Positions 13,001 through 28,000 of a stretch of DNA of 64,000 nucleotides are shown one piece after another. A program made the position numbers and the translations under genes. This DNA is from Cladorhizidae sp. MBARI D1340-BT2 (lineage: Eukaryota > Porifera > Demospongiae > Poecilosclerida > Cladorhizidae). Position 1 is the first letter of the stretch, and every line of letters begins with the position of its first letter. The DNA is taken from positions 23,916,370 through 23,980,369 of the forward strand of contig JAQNBH010000009.1 in the NCBI GenBank assembly GCA_028752905.1, in the 5' to 3' direction. Under the pieces are notes generated by a model. That model was not told the origin of the DNA. It did no database searches and was given only the letters and a program-made list of their open reading frames with translations.

Positions 13001-16000
13001 GACAGTAGCTAGGGCAGTGCAATCTAACAAGGCTAGGGCTAGGACAGTAGCTAGGGCAGTGTAATCTAACAAGGCTAGGAGTGTGTATGCATAAACGCTT
13101 GGCACAGTGCTGCAGCTCACCACACAACACCTTGCATTCATTTCTGGTCTTGGGTAGGAGCATAAAGTAAATCTGGCACTTACCTATTGGAGGAGGGGAC
13201 AAGAGATCGGAGGAGTGGACCAGAGGGATCAACTGAAGCCCTATTAAAAGCACAAGCTGCAATCCCACAAGTTTATTGCGCACTTTTTTCTTCCTGATAG
13301 GTGCAGTTTAGAAACACCTGTTCTTCATTCAAGTGTTGGGCCCACCTAAAAATGACTTGATCAATCAAGTAGTTTGGGACTGCTGGAGCGAACAGCAACC
13401 AGGGAGAATATCTCCTAATTGTTCACCACCTCTGCAGATACTTCCACCTGCACTATTTACAGAGAGTCCTTTAAAGCGTAGATGATTAAGATGAGCTACT
13501 TACCTCTCCATATTAACCCACAGAATATCATGACCGACACAGAGTGGGTGTGGTTCTGCCCTGGTTTCTCACTTTGTATTTGTCACACTGGGACCGGTGC
13601 CTACTTTTGATTCTTCCCGAATGGAAAATCGACTTCCACTCAAGTGCTTCCTGCACCCCCCCCCCCCCCCCTCCCCCAACAAGCATCTAAAGCTTGCTGG
13701 TGTGGGTACCAACAAAATACCACCATGACGAGGACTAAACTAACGACCTCTGCAAGGGATGAACCTGAAAGAGGTCCCGACTCGAGGAGAGGAATAGTCA
13801 CACAATAGAGATCAGGTGATCAGTTGTGTGCATGTGTGTTGTGTGCCGTGTGAGGTAAAATGAAATAGCTCCTGAGCCATGCAGCTTTGTTTAGGGTGTG
13901 CCAACTTCACTCTGGTGTTCATAATTGATTACTAACCAATCTATGTGATCTTGCGGATTAATTGGTTTTGCCATGCAAACTTATAAAACCCACATGACCA
14001 CATGACTCACTGCTCTGGCAGAGAGTGTGTCTGTGTCAAGCTAAATGACTGACTTCTGCAAAATGACCTAGCTCCATCCTTGCCCTATCCCTAGCCCCAT
14101 CCCTGGCCCCATCCCTGGCCCCATCCCTGGCCCCATCCCTGGCCCCATCCTTGGCCTCATCCCTGGCCCCATCCCTGGCCTCATCCCTAGACCCATCCCT
14201 GGCCCCATCCCTGGCCCCATCCCTGGCCCCATCCCTGGCCCCATTCTTGGCCTCATTCCTGGCCCCATCCCAGCGTGTTGGTGTTCGAAAATGAAATGTT
14301 GCCTACCATACTTACCAGATGTTTCTCGAGCAATTAATACCATTGATTTTCAAAGAATCATATCTTAGTTCCTTCACATCAAAGTCCACTACAGCCAATG
14401 ACCAATAAGATTGCTGGTAAATAGAAATAACAAGTGAAAAACAGTCCTGGCCTCATCCCTAGACCCATCCCTAGCTATCACTTTTTTCCCGCACATAACT
14501 TGCGACAAATCTTCCCACTTGTTACTTGATTTCAGTATTAAAAAAGTGGTGGTAGTGGATGGTGTACATAATTAATTAAGCATGCTCACATCGGAAGAAG
14601 CTTTAGAAAAATCTCTAAGATATCATTAATTACACTAAGCAAATGCTTGCCCTAGTCGTTAATGTCATTAATATAATCTATATATTGTTGATTTTCTATT
14701 TCGCCATTAGTCTCTGCTAGGATAATTTCTGAAAAATCAATGATTGCATTTAATGGAGTGCATAATTAATGACTAGTATTTACATATGTGTAGTCAGAAT
14801 TGGGTAGAGACATCATTCAAGCAGTGCTATGCCATGTGGTGGAGTCTGAACTAAACATTCAGTTGATTATCAGATGATTAATCTTCAAGCAAGAAGCTAG
14901 ACAATAAGCAAGCAACTCTACAGCAACTTTTGATGTGTGTACCTGAGCAATCAACATTGATGACATAACAGCTTCCATGTCTGGTGAGCTCTGGAGTTCT
15001 CCTGTGCAACTCTTGCCAAGTCCTTGAAGGAGGCTGTAGCTGGCCCGTGGATGACTCTAATAACAAAACAGCTAAGTGTGGTGTGTGCTATGCAGTGTAC
15101 AGCAATTAAAATATGTTCTGTAGAGTATTGACTAGGAGTGGCTCATCTCTGCTGGTTGGTTGGCCACGATGTTGAAGGATTCTGTAAAACATCACAACAA
15201 ACAAACAACATATACTAATGAACATGTACTAATGAACATAATTATGCTAATGAACATATGCTAATGAACATATACTAATGATCATGTACTAATGAACATA
15301 TACTAATGAACATATACTAATGAACATATATATACTAATGAACATATACTAATGAACATATGCTAATGATCATGTACTAATGAACATATACTAATGAACA
15401 TATACTAATGAACATATACTAATGAACATATGCTAATGAACATACGCTAATGAACATACACTAATGAACATACTAATGAACATATACTAATGAACATAAT
15501 TATGCTAATGAACATATGCTAATGAACACGCTAATGAACATACTAATGAACACATACTAATGAACATATGCTAATGAACATACGCTAATGAACATATACT
15601 AATGAACATATACTAATGAACATAATTATGCTAATGAACATACTAATGAACATAATTATGCTAATGAACATATACTAATGAACATATACTAATGAACATA
15701 TGCTAATGAACATATGCTAATGAACATATGCTAATGAACATACGCTAATGAACATACGCTAATGAACATACGCTAATGAACATACGCTAATGAACATACG
15801 CTAATGAACATATACTAATGAACATATACTAATGAACATAATAATAATGAACATAATATACTAATGAACATATACTGAACATATACAAAAACAATTGGAT
15901 TGGCTTACCAAACAAGAGACCACCCACGTAGACCATGACCAGTGGATGACCCTTTACCATTTACAATCATATACACCAATGTGATACACCAATATGTGTG

Positions 16001-19000
16001 ATACACCAGTATGTTATGAAAATCAGTGTAATGATTGGTGGTGTTTTTAAATGGTAACATGTCATCAAACTGGGTGTGGTTTACATGTTTACACTTGTGA
16101 TTAAAATATGTATAAATATTGACCAGTCAGTAAGATGAGTAAGATGAGTCAGCACATGGCTAATGTTTCATTTGATATAGAAAAGAGTGTGTCAACTATT
16201 CAGTGTGGAGTACTTTGATGTAGAAAATGGTATGTGAACTACGTATTCGGTGTGGATTATAGAAAATAGTGTGTGAACTATTTGGTGTGGAGTAATTTGA
16301 GTCTGGCCAATTCCAGGGTAGTGTGTGTGTGTGTGTGTGTGCGTGCGTGCATACAGACATGTTATCCCTCATGGATTCTCCGTGAGTCTTACTAATTGAT
16401 GTCCATCTCTTGCTCTCACGGGTTTGTGGACTAAACTCAAAGAAACAGAAAAAGGAAATGGGAACGTACGATAATGCAAATGCAGATGTGATCAAGATTA
16501 TCAAACACGGTGTAACATTGTGTCACTCAGTCTGAGTCTGACCTCTCCAAGTCAGACTGTGATACAGATATAACTTGTTTTGCAAAGCAACAGAATATCA
16601 GTGAGGGGAAGACAAAGTTGCTTTCAAGTACAAGACTAGATTCAACAAAGACTGGCCCAAGACATGCCCGTTTATTGTTGCCATAGCAGCTCGGCTGGAG
16701 ACTCCCATCATGTGAGGTGCAACGTGTGTGGCAAGACTGCGAGCATTGCCCACCAAGGAGCTGCTGACATATGCAGCCATATTCGGTCGCTATCACATTC
16801 CAAATTAGCAAACATTTAGCCGTGATGCAACCAGAGCTTGCATTTCCCTTTGGCCTCAAACGTTGTCAAGGTAGGTGACCTCCATTAAATTTGCGAGAAC
16901 AGTTCAGACACTACCACTCCCGCTTTAATTTAGAGTTTGAAATATGGGCTAGTTTACGCTCCAAGTCCGTGAGGTCTCACTGTGCTAGAGGTTCTGCACT
17001 CCAAGAGGAAAGTGATATTCAAGCAGATGTTAGGGGAAAGGCTGCAGTATACATGGAGGATTCAAACGGTGAAGTAAACCTAGTCTGTATTCCATGCCGA
17101 GTTGTTTTTGGAGACCTTTCCACCAGGAACAATGCAGATGGCCAATGCAGATGGCAGCCCCAATTATTCATCCTCAGTGAGGGGGCACACAATGCCACAC
17201 TCAAATGAAGAATGTGTTTTTCCCAAGTCAGGAAAAATAAATCTCCTTTCCAGGGCCACTAAAATGGCTCTTCCAAACCACACCCCAGCTTACAAATTTT
17301 GACCACCAAAGGAACTTGTCATTGCAGCTAAGAAAGCTTCCAGAGAATGCAACCACGCTCACAGCAGCAATTGGAGGCAGAATAAAGTGTGTGCATATTG
17401 TTGAGTGTTGGATGAGTAGATTGACATTCATGACGAGTGCAAGAGTCTGTGTTGGAGCTGTGGGAATAGATACACATTTGCATGACCTTGGTGAAAGATG
17501 GCGCTCCAGATTTTTTGGCCGGCCAGGCTTTAATAATTAGGTAACCTAAAAGCTATGCTCTAGACTATCCAGGGAACTGAACCTACAGCTACTACCATGC
17601 CCTGTCTCACTGATTTTGATACTCAAAGGTTGACATCTCTGGTGCAAGTGTGTGAGCATGTCTGTGTCGGATGTGTTGGTGTGTGTCTGTCTGTCTGTAT
17701 GTGAAATAATATGATTAGGGCTAGCAGGCTTGAGGGTTATGGCCTGGGCTAGTCAGTATGGCCTGGGCTAGTCAGTATGGCCTGGGATAGTAAGATACAT
17801 GCAAGTCTAGTATGGCCCGGGATAGTAAGTATGGCCTGGAATAGTAAGTATGGCCTGGAATAGTAAGTTAATGCTAGAGATAAGGCTAGTGTGGCCTGGG
17901 CTAGTAAGACAAGGCTAGTGTGGCCCGGGCTAGTAAGACAAGGCTAGTGTGGCCTGGGCTAGTAAGACAAGGCTAGTGTGGCCCGGGCTAGTAAGACAAG
18001 GCTAGTGTGGCCCGGGCTAGTAAGACAAGGCTAGTGTGGCCTGGGCTAGTAAGACAAGGCTAGTGTGGCCCGGGCTAGTAAGACAAGGCTAGTGTGGCCT
18101 GGGCTAGTAAGACAAGGCTAGTGTGGCCCGGGCTAGTAAGACAAGGCTAGTGTGGCCTGGGCTAGTAAGACAAGGCTAGTGTGGCCCGGGCTAGTAAGAC
18201 AAGGCTAGTGTGGCCTGGGCTAGTAAGACAAGGCTAGTGTGGCCTGGGCTAGTAAGACAAGGCTAGTGTGGCCCGGGCTAGTAAGACAAGGCTAGTGTGG
18301 CCCGGGCTAGTAAGACAAGGCTAGTGTGGCCCGGGCTAGTAAGACAAGGCTAGTGTGGCCCGGGCTAGTAAGACAAGGCTAGTGTGGCCCGGGCTAGTAA
18401 GACAAGGCTAGTGTGGCCCGGGCTAGTAAGACAAGGCTAGTGTGGCCTGGGCTAGTAAGACAAGGCTAGTGTGGCCCGGGCTAGTAAGACAAGGCTAGTG
18501 TGGCCCGGGCTAGTAAGACAAGGCTAGTGTGGCCCGGGCTAGTAAGACAAGGCTAGTGTGGCCCGGGCTAGTAAGACAAGGCTAGTGTGGCCCGGGCTAG
18601 TAAGACAAGGCTAGTGTGGCCCGGGCTAGTAAGACAAGGCTAGTGTGGCCCGGGCTAGTAAGACAAGGCTAGTGTGGCCCGGGCTAGTAAGACAAGGCTA
18701 GTGTGGCCCGGGCTAGTAAGACAAGGCTAGTGTGGCCCGGGCTAGTAAGACAAGGCTAGTGTGGCCCGGGCTAGTAAGACAAGGCTAGTGTGGCCCGGGC
18801 TAGTAAGACAAGGCTAGTGTGGCCCGGGCTAGTAAGACAAGGCTAGTATGGCCTGGGCTAGTAAGACAAGGCTAGTGTGGCCCGGGCTAGTAAGACAAGG
18901 CTAGTGTGGCCCGGGCTAGTAAGACAAGGCTAGTGTGGCCCGGGCTAGTAAGACAAGGCTAGTGTGGCCCGGGCTAGTAAGACAAGGCTAGTATGGCCTG

Positions 19001-22000
19001 GGCTAGTAAGACAAGGCTAGTGTGGCCCGGGCTAGTAAGACAAGGCTAGTGTGGCCCGGGCTAGTAAGACAAGGCTAGTGTGGCCCGGGCTAGTAAGACA
19101 AGGCTAGTATGGCCCGGGCTAGTAAGACAAGGCTAGTGTGGCCCGGGCTAGTAAGACAAGGCTAGTATGGCCTGGGCTAGTAAGGCTAGTATGGCCCGGG
19201 CTAGTAAGACAAGGCTAGTGTGGCCCGGGCTAGTAAGACAAGGCTAGTATGGCCTGGGCTAGTAAGACAAGGCTAGTATGGCCTGGGCTAGTAAGGCTAG
19301 TATGGCCCAGGCTACTAGGGTAAGGCAGTATGGCCCGGGCTAGTAAGACAAGGCTAGTATGGCCCGGGCTAGTAAGACAAGGCTAGTATGGCCCGGGCTA
19401 GTAAGACAAGGCTAGTATGGCCTGGGCTAGTAAGACAAGGCTAGTATGGCCCGGGCTAGTAAGTATGGCCTGGGCTAGTCAGTATGGCCTGGGATAGTAA
19501 GTATGGCCTGGGCTAGTAAGGCTAGTATGGCCCAGGCTACTAGGGTAAGGCAGTATGGCCTGGGCTACTAGTATGGCCTGGGCTAGTAAGGTGAGTATAG
19601 CCTGTTCCCAGTGGGTATGACAACAAGAGTTGATGCACATGCTCAAGGAGTTGAACCACATGCAGCTACTGTCCTACTTGTATTGCATGCTGTTGGAGCT
19701 CTAGTGAGACATCAGGCTATAGTGACAATGCTTACTGATAGGAACTTAATTTGTTAATTGGTACCAGATGGAAACTAACTGCACACATCATGCTCCAATG
19801 GAGCAACTTAATTAATTGCTAGTGCCAAACATTCCACAGAATTGTGCCAGGCATGTATCAACATCTTGTTCTGCAATGGTCATCTGGCCTGAACGCGCCT
19901 CACAAAAACCACTCCCTCTCTGGGATCAATGTTAGTATGGCTGGGCCCTAGCTATGCCCTAATATTGTACATGGCCACATGTGGCTATGCCCTAGTATTG
20001 TACATGGCTACATGTGGCTGTGCCCTAGTATTGTACATGGCTACATGTGGCTGTGCCCTAGTATTGTACATGGCTACATGTGGCTGTGCCCTAGTATTGT
20101 ACATGGCTACATGTGGCTGTGCCCTAGTATTGTACATGGGCTGTGCCCTAGTATTGTACATGGCTACATGTGGCTGTGCCCTAGTATTGTACATGGCTAC
20201 ATGTGGCTGTGCCCTAGTATTGTACATGGCTACATGTGGCTGTGCCCTAGTATTGTACATGGCTACATGTGGCTGTGCCCTAGTATTGTACATGTCCACA
20301 TGTGGCTGTGCCCTAGTATTGTACATGGCTACATGTGGCTGTGCCCTAGTATTGTACATGGCTACATGTGGCTGTGCCCTAGTATTGTACATGGCTACAT
20401 GTGGCTGTGCCCTAGTATTGTACATGACTACATGTGGCTGTGTCCTAGTATTGTACATGTCCACATGTGGCTGTGCCCTAGTATTGTACATGGCTACATG
20501 TGGCTGTGCCCTAGTATTGTACATGGCTACATGTGGCTGTGCCCTAGTATTGTACATGGCTACATGTGGCTGTGCCCTAGTATTGTACATGGCTACATGT
20601 GGCTGTGCCCTAGTATTGTACATGGCTACATGTGGCTGTGCCCTAGTATTGTACATGTCCACATGTGGCTGTGTCCTAGTATTGTACATGGCCACATGTG
20701 GCTGTGCCCTAGTATTGTACATGGCTACATGTGGCTGTGCCCTAGTATTGTACATGGCTACATGTGGCTGTGCCCTAGTATTGTACATGCCTACATGTGG
20801 CTGTGCCCTAGTATTGTACATGGCTACATGTGGCTATGCCCTAGTATTGTACATGGCTACATGTGGCTGTGCCCTAGTATTGTACATGGCTACATGTGGC
20901 TGTGCCCTAGTATTGTACATGGCTACATGTGGCTGTGCCCTAGTATTGTACATGGCCACATGTGGCTATGCCCTAGTATTGTACATGGCTACATGTGGCT
21001 GTGCCCTAGTATTGTACATGGCTACATGTGGCTGTGCCCTAGTATTGTACATGGCCACATGTGGCTGTGTCCTAGTATTGTACATGGCTACATGTGGCTG
21101 TGCCCTAGTATTGTACATGGCTACATGTGGCTGTGCCCTAGTATTGTACATGGCTACATGTGGCTGTGCCCTAGTATTGTACATGGCTACATGTGGCTGT
21201 GCCCTAGTATTGTACATGGCTACATGTTGCTGTGCCCTAGTATTGTACATGGCTACATGTGGCTGTGCCCTTGTATTGTACATGGCTACATGTGGCTGTG
21301 CCCTAGTATTGTACATGGCTACATGTGGCTGTGCCCTAGTATTGTACATGGCTACATGTGGCTGTGCCCTTGTAGTGCCCTAGTATTGTACATGGCCACA
21401 TGTGGCTGTGCCCTAGTATTGTACAAGTCCACATGTGGCTGTGCCCTAGTATTGTACATGGCTACATGTGGCTGTGCCCTAGTATTGTACATGGCTACAT
21501 GTGGCTGTGCCCTAGTATTGTACATGGCTACATGTGGCTGTGCCCTAGTATTGTACATGGCTACATGTGGCTGTGCCCTAGTATTGTACATGGCTACATG
21601 TGGCTGTGGCCCTAGTATTGTACATGGCCACATGTGGCTGTGCCCTAGTATTGTACATGGCTACATGTGGCTGTGCCCTAGTATTGTACATGGCTACATG
21701 TGGCTGTGCCCTAGTATTGTACATGGCTACATGTGGCTGTGCCCTAGTATTGTACATGTCCACATGTGGCTGTGCCCTAGTATTGTACATGGCCACATGT
21801 GGCTGTGCCCTAGTATTGTACATGGCTACATGTGGCTGTGCCCTAGTATTGTACATGGCCACATGTGGCTGTGCCCTAGTATTGTACATGGCTACATGTG
21901 GCTGTGCCCTAGTATTGTACATGGCCACATGTGGCTGTGTCCTAGTATTGTACATGGCTACATGTGGCTGTGCCCTAGTATTGTATATGGCTACATGTGG

Positions 22001-25000
22001 CTGTGCCCTAGTATTGTACAGGGCTACATGTGGCTGTGCCCTAGTATTGTACATGGCTACATGTGGCTGTGGCCTAGTATTGTACATGGCTACATGTGGC
22101 TGTGCCCTAGTATTGTACATGGCTACATGTGGCTGTGCCCTAGTATTGTACATGGCTACATGTGGCTGTGCCCTAGTATTGTACATGGCTACATGTGGCT
22201 GTGCCCTAGTATTGTACATGGCTACATGTGGCTGTGCCCTAGTATTGTACATGGCTACATGTGGCTGTGCCCTAGTATTGTACATGGCTACATGTGGCTG
22301 TGCCCTAGTATTGTACATGGCTACATGTGGCTGTGCCCTAGTATTGTACATGGCTACATGTGGCTGTGCCCTAGTATTGTACATGGCTACATGTGGCTGT
22401 GGCCTAGTATTGTACATGGCTACATGTGGCTGTGGCCTAGTATTGTACATGGCTACATGTGGCTGTGGCCTAGTATTGTACATGGCTACATGTGGCTGTG
22501 GCCTAGTATTGTACATGGCTACATGTGGCTGTGCCCTAGTATTGTACATGGCTACATGTGGCTGTGCCCTAGTATTGTACATGGCTACATGTGGCTGTGC
22601 CCTAGTATTGTACATGGCTACATGTGGCTGTGCCCTAGTATTGTACATGGCTACATGTGGCTGTGCCCTAGTATTGTACATGGCTACATGTGGCTGTGGC
22701 CTAGTATTGTACATGGCTACATGTGGCTGTGCCCTAGTATTGTACATGGCTACATGTGGCTGTGCCCTAGTATTGTACATGGCTACATGTGGCTGTGCCC
22801 TAGTATTGTACATGGCTACATGTGGCTGTGCCCTAGTATTGTACATGGCTACATGTGGCTGTGCCCTAGTATTGTACATGGCTACATGTGGCTGTGCCCT
22901 AGTATTGTACATGGCTACATGTGGCTGTGCCCTAGTATTGTATATGGCTACATGTGGCTGTGCCCTAGTATTGTACATGGCTACATGTGGCTGTGCCCTA
23001 GTATTGTACATGGCTACATGTGGCTGTGGCCTAGTATTGTACATGGCTACATGTGGCTGTGCCCTAGTATTGTACATGGCTACATGTGGCTGTGCCCTAG
23101 TATTGTACATGGCTACATGTGGCTGTGCCCTAGTATTGTACATGGCTACATGTGGCTGTGCCCTAGTATTGTACATGGCTACATGTGGCTGTGCCCTAGT
23201 ATTGTACATGGCTACATGTGGCTGTGCCCTAGTATTGTACAGGGCTACATGTGGCTGTGGCCTAGTATTGTACATGGCTACATGTGGCTGTGCCCTAGTA
23301 TTGTACATGGCTACATGTGGCTATGCCCTAGTATTGTACAGGGCTACATGTGGCTGTGCCCTAGTATTGTACATGGCTACATGTGGCTGTGCCCTAGTAT
23401 TGTACATGGCCACATGTGGCTGTGTCCTAGTATTGTACATGGCTGCATGTGGCTGTGCCCTAGTATTGTACATGGCTACATGTGGCTGTGCCCTAGTATT
23501 GTACATGGCCACATGTGGCTGTGCCCTAGTATTGTACATGGCTACATGTGGCTGTGCCCTAGTATTGTACATGGCTGCATGTGGCTGTGTCCTAGTATTG
23601 TACATGGCTACATGTGGCTGTGCCCTAGTATTGTACATGGCCACATGTGGCTGTGCCCTAGTATTGTACATGGCTGCATGTGGCTGTGCCCTAGTATTGT
23701 ACATGGCTACATGTGGCTGTGCCCTAGTATTGTACATGGCTACATGTGGCTGTGGCCTAGTATTGTATATGGCTACATGTGGCTGTGCCCTAGTATTGTA
23801 CATGGCTACATGTGGCTGTGCCCTAGTATTGTACATGACTACATGTGGCTGTGCCCTAGTATTGTACATGGCTACATGTGGCTGTGGCCTAGTATTGTAC
23901 ATGGCCACATGTGGCTGTGCCCTAGTATTGTACATGGCTACATGTGGCTGTGCCCTAGTATTGTACATGGCTACATGTGGCTGTGCCCTAGTATTGTACA
24001 TGACTACATGTGGCTGTGCCCTAGTATTGTACATGGCTACATGTGGCTGTGCCCTAGTATTGTATATGGCTACATGTGGCTGTGCCCTAGTATTGTACAT
24101 GGCCACATGTGGCTGTGCCCTAGTATTGTACATGGCTACATGTGGCTGTGCCCTAGTATTGTACATGGCTACATGTGGCTGTGCCCTAGTATTGTACATG
24201 GCTACATGTGGCTGTGCCCTAGTATTGTACATGGCTACATGTGGCTGTGCCCTAGTATTGTACATGCCTACATGTGGCTGTGCCCTAGTATTGTACATGG
24301 CTACATGTGGCTGTGCCCTAGTATTGTACATGACTACATGTGGCTGTGCCCTAGTATTGTACATGGCTACATGTGGCTGTGGCCTAGTATTGTACATGGC
24401 TACATGTGGCTGTGCCCTAGTATTGTACATGGCTACATGTGGCTGTGCCCTAGTATTGTACATGGCCACATGTGGCTGTGCCCTAGTATTGTACATGGCT
24501 ACATGTGGCTGTGCCCTAGTATTGTACATGGCTACATGTGGCTGTGCCCTAGTATTGTACATGGCTACATGTGGCTGTGCCCTAGTATTGTACAGGGCTA
24601 CATGTGGCTGTGCCCTAGTATTGTACATGGCTACATGTGGCTGTGCCCTAGTATTGTACATGGCTACATGTGGCTGTGCCCTAGTATTGTACATGACTAC
24701 ATGTGGCTGTGCCCTAGTATTGTACATGGCTACATGTGGCTGTGCCCTAGTATTGTACATGGCTACATGTGGCTGTGCCCTAGTATTGTACATGGCTACA
24801 TGTGGCTGTGCCCTAGTATTGTACATGGCTACATGTGGCTGTGCCCTAGTATTGTACATGGCTACATGTGGCTGTGCCCTAGTATTGTACATGGCTGCAT
24901 GTGGCTGTGCCCTAGTATTGTACATGGCTACATGTGGCTGTGCCCTAGTATTGTACATGGCTACATGTGGCTGTGCCCTAGTATTGTACATGGCCACATG

Positions 25001-28000
25001 TGGCTGTGCCCTAGTATTGTACATGGCCACATGTGGCTGTGCCCTAGTATTGTACATGGCTACATGTGGCTGTGCCCTAGTATTGTACATGGCTACATGT
25101 GACTGTGCCCTAGTATTGTACATGGCTACATGTGGCTGTGCCCTAGTATTGTACATGGCTACATGTGGCTGTGCCCTAGTATTGTACATGGCTACATGTG
25201 GCTGTGGCCTAGTATTGTATATGGCTACATGTGGCTGTGGCCTAGTATTGTACATGGCTACATGTGGCTGTGCCCTAGTATTGTACATGGCTACATGTGG
25301 CTGTGCCCTAGTATTGTACATGGCTACATGTGGCTGTGCCCTAGTATTGTACATGGCTACATGTGGCTGTGCCCTAGTATTGTACATGGCCACATGTGGC
25401 TGTGCCCTAGTATTGTACATGCCTACATGTGGCTGTGCCCTAGTATTGTACATGGCTACATGTGGCTGTGCCCTAGTATTGTACATGGCTACATGTGGCT
25501 GTGCCCTAGTATTGTACATGGCTACATGTGGCTGTGCCCTAGTATTGTACATGCCTACATGTGGCTGTGCCCTAGTATTGTACATGGCTACATGTGGCTG
25601 TGCCCTAGTATTGTACATGGCTACATGTGGCTGTGCCCTAGTATTGTACATGGCTACATGTGGCTGTGCCCTAGTATTGTACATGGCTACATGTGGCTGT
25701 GCCCTAGTATTGTACATGGCTACATGTGGCTGTGCCCTAGTATTGTATATGGCCACATGTGGCTGTGCCCTAGTATTGTACATGGCCACATGTGGCTGTG
25801 CCCTAGTATTGTACATGGCTGCATGTGGCTGTGCCCTAGTATTGTAAATGGCTACATGTGGCTGTGCCCTAGTATTGTACATGGCCACATGTGGCTGTGC
25901 CCTAGTATTGTACGTGGCTACATGTGGCTGTGCCCTAGTATTGTACATGACTACATGTGGCTGTGCCCTAGTATTGTACATGGCTACATGTGGCTATGCC
26001 CTAGTATTGTACATGGCTACATGTGTCTGTGCCCTAGTATTGTACATGGCTACATGTGGCTGTGGCCTAGTATTGTACATGGCTACATGTGGCTGTGCCC
26101 TAGTATTGTACAAGGCTACATGTGGCTGTGCCCTAGTATTGTACATGGCTACATGTGGCTGTGCCCTAGTATTGTACATGGCTACATGTGGCTGTGTCCT
26201 AGTATTGTACATGGCTACATGTGGCTGTGCCCTAGTATTGTACATGGCCACATGTGGCTGTGCCCTAGTATTGTACATGGCTACATGTGGCTGTGCCCTA
26301 GTATTGTACATGGCTACATGTGGCTGTGCCCTAGTATTGTACATGGCCACATGTGGCTGTGCCCTAGTATTGTACATGGCTACATGTGGCTGTGCCCTAG
26401 TATTGTACATGGCTACATGTGGCTGTGCCCTATTATTGTACATGGCTACATGTGACTGTGGCCTAGTATTGTACATGGCCACATGTGGCTGTGCCCTAGT
26501 ATTGTACATGGCTACATGTGGCTGTGCCCTAGTATTGTACAGGGCTACATGTGGCTGTGCCCTAGTATTGTACATGGCTACATGTTGCTGTGCCCTAGTA
26601 TTGTACATGGCTACATGTGACTGTGGCCTAGTATTGTACATGGCTACATGTGGCTGTGCCCTAGTATTGTACATGGCTACATGTGGCTGTGTCCTAGTAT
26701 TGTACATGCCTACATGTGGCTGTGCCCTAGTATTGTACATGGCTACATGTGGCTGTGCCCTAGTATTGTACATGGGCTGTGCCCTAGTATTGTACGTGGC
26801 TACATGTGGCTGTGCCCTAGTATTGTACATGGCTACATGTGGCTGTGGCCTAGTATTGTACTTGGCCACATGTGGCTGTGTCCTAGTATTGTACATGGCT
26901 ACATGTGGCTGTGCCCTAGTATTGTACATGGCTACATGTGGCTGTGCCCTAGTATTGTACATGGCTACATGTGGCTGTGCCCTAGTATTGTACATGGCTA
27001 CATGTGGCTGTGCCCTAGTATTGTACATGGCTACATGTGGCTGTGCCCTAGTATTGTACATGGCTACATGTGGCTGTGCCCTAGTATTGTACATGGCTAC
27101 ATGTGGCTGTGCCCTAGTATTGTACATGGCTACATGTGGCTGTGCCCTAGTATTGTACATGGCTACATGTGGCTATGCCCTAGTATTGTACATGGCTACA
27201 TGTGGCTGTGTCCTAGTATTGTACATGGCTACATGTGGCTGTGCCCTAGTATTGTACATGGCTACATGTGGCTGTGCCCTAGTATTGTACATGGCTACAT
27301 GTGGCTGTGCCCTAGTATTGTACATGGCTACATGTGGCTGTGCCCTAGTATTGTACATGGCTACATGTGTCTGTGCCCTAGTATTGTACATGGCTACATG
27401 TGGCTGTGGCCTAGTATTGTACATGGCTACATGTGGCTGTGCCCTAGTATTGTACATGGCTACATGTGGCTGTGGCCTAGTATTGTACATGGCTACATGT
27501 GGCTGTGCCCTAGTATTGTACATGGCTACATGTGGCTGTGCCCTAGTATTGTACATGGCTACATGTGGCTGTGCCCTAGTATTGTACATGGCTACATGTG
27601 GCTGTGCCCTAGTATTGTACATGGCTACATGTGGCTGTGCCCTAGTATTGTACATGGCTACATGTGGCTGTGCCCTAGTATTGTACATGGCTACATGTGG
27701 CTGTGCCCTAGTATTGTACATGGCTACATGTGGCTGTGCCCTAGTATTGTACATGGCTACATGTGGCTGTGCCCTAGTATTGTACATGGCTACATGTGGC
27801 TGTGCCCTAGTATTGTACATGGCTACATGTGGCTGTGCCCTAGTATTGTACATGGCTACATGTGGCTGTGCCCTAGTATTGTACATGACTACATGTGGCT
27901 GTGCCCTAGTATTGTACATGGCTACATGTGGCTGTGTCCTAGTATTGTACATGGCTACATGTGGCTGTGTCCTAGTATTGTACATGGCTACATGTGGCTG

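Noticed and set aside
10939..13283. Arg/Ala/Gln-rich and Leu/Cys/Pro-rich proteins on both strands
   Set aside because: Artefact of the 42-bp satellite. Both strands are open at once and units vary without codon-position bias.
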